Of a DNA stretch of 64,000 bases, positions 63,985-64,000 are shown piece after piece (position 1 is the first letter of the stretch; every line of letters begins with the position of its first letter). The position numbers and the translations under genes are program-made. The notes under the pieces were generated by a model. That model was not told the DNA's origin. It saw nothing but the letters and a program-made list of their open reading frames with translations, and did not search any database. The stretch comes from Nocardioides sp. URHA0032 (lineage in GTDB: Bacteria > Actinomycetota > Actinomycetes > Propionibacteriales > Nocardioidaceae), in the NCBI RefSeq assembly GCF_000620645.1, contig NZ_JIAV01000018.1, positions 308,719-372,718 on the forward strand, given 5' to 3'.

Positions 63985-64000
63985 ACAAACACTCAACAAA

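Overview
The window looks like chromosomal DNA of a high-GC actinobacterium, most like a Nocardioides-type member of the Nocardioidaceae. This rests on the very GC-rich third codon positions, the frequent GTG starts and the actinobacterial families present (DUF3145, DUF3052, a Rv2629-like protein, an RNase H/phosphatase fusion, FAS-II genes beside a PucR-type regulator). The genus is an inference from gene content, not a measurement.

Positions 1-7738 are accessory. A minus-strand set holds a truncated adenylosuccinate-synthetase-like gene, a DUF7002 gene and a PRTase_2/TRSP-type phosphoribosyltransferase. It is fused head to head, near 2197-2210, to a 5'-truncated DUF3427 superfamily II helicase. 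The helicase is followed by a MazG-like pyrophosphohydrolase and a GIY-YIG/DUF2075 ATPase, which together look like a partly eroded defence or stress island. Next come a 5'-truncated gene remnant with a perfect hairpin and a DUF2510/PASTA membrane protein that may carry a start-proximal frameshift.

Positions 7989-31550 are mostly ordinary chromosome: an acyltransferase and a tiny membrane protein, two zinc-type dehydrogenases, an RNB ribonuclease, YaaA, the Nif3 / zinc-ribbon / RNase H-phosphatase operon (same order as Rv2230c-Rv2228c), an acyl-CoA ligase and a Rv2629-like protein. A two-component system (19113-21148) is bracketed by two exported His/Asp-rich proteins that share the same operator-like sequence (18704-18728 and 21819-21854). 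A four-gene, ATGA-coupled operon follows (SDR-HAD reductase, dehydrogenase, LarA-like protein, PlsC-type acyltransferase), then a large LuxR-type ATPase regulator and a secreted glycosidase-like protein.

Positions 31742-43078 are an 11.3-kb integrated element in tRNA-Val(TAC). It has a 49-bp duplicated att core, matching pairs of arm-type repeats at both ends, an integrase and an excisionase. It encodes large terminase, SPP1-type portal, scaffold-like, HK97-type capsid and head-completion proteins. I see no tail tube, tape measure, lysis or replication gene. It resembles the tailless phiRv1/phiRv2-like prophages or a capsid-forming satellite. A 14-bp motif, GGAGTATCGGCGCG, recurs at five of its transcription-unit boundaries.

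Positions 43105-64000 are core genome: peroxiredoxin, acyl-CoA synthetase, DUF3052, aceE, a hydrolase, a FasR-like regulator, fabD-fabH-acpP-fabF and an acyl-CoA carboxylase beta subunit. The order parallels Rv2238c-Rv2247 of M. tuberculosis. An inverted repeat (51260-51282) between the regulator and fabD is a good candidate operator. A secreted protein, DUF3145, a hydrolase, a PP2C phosphatase and a TPR-like protein follow, and the window ends in a minus-strand rRNA operon with 5S and a complete 23S gene.
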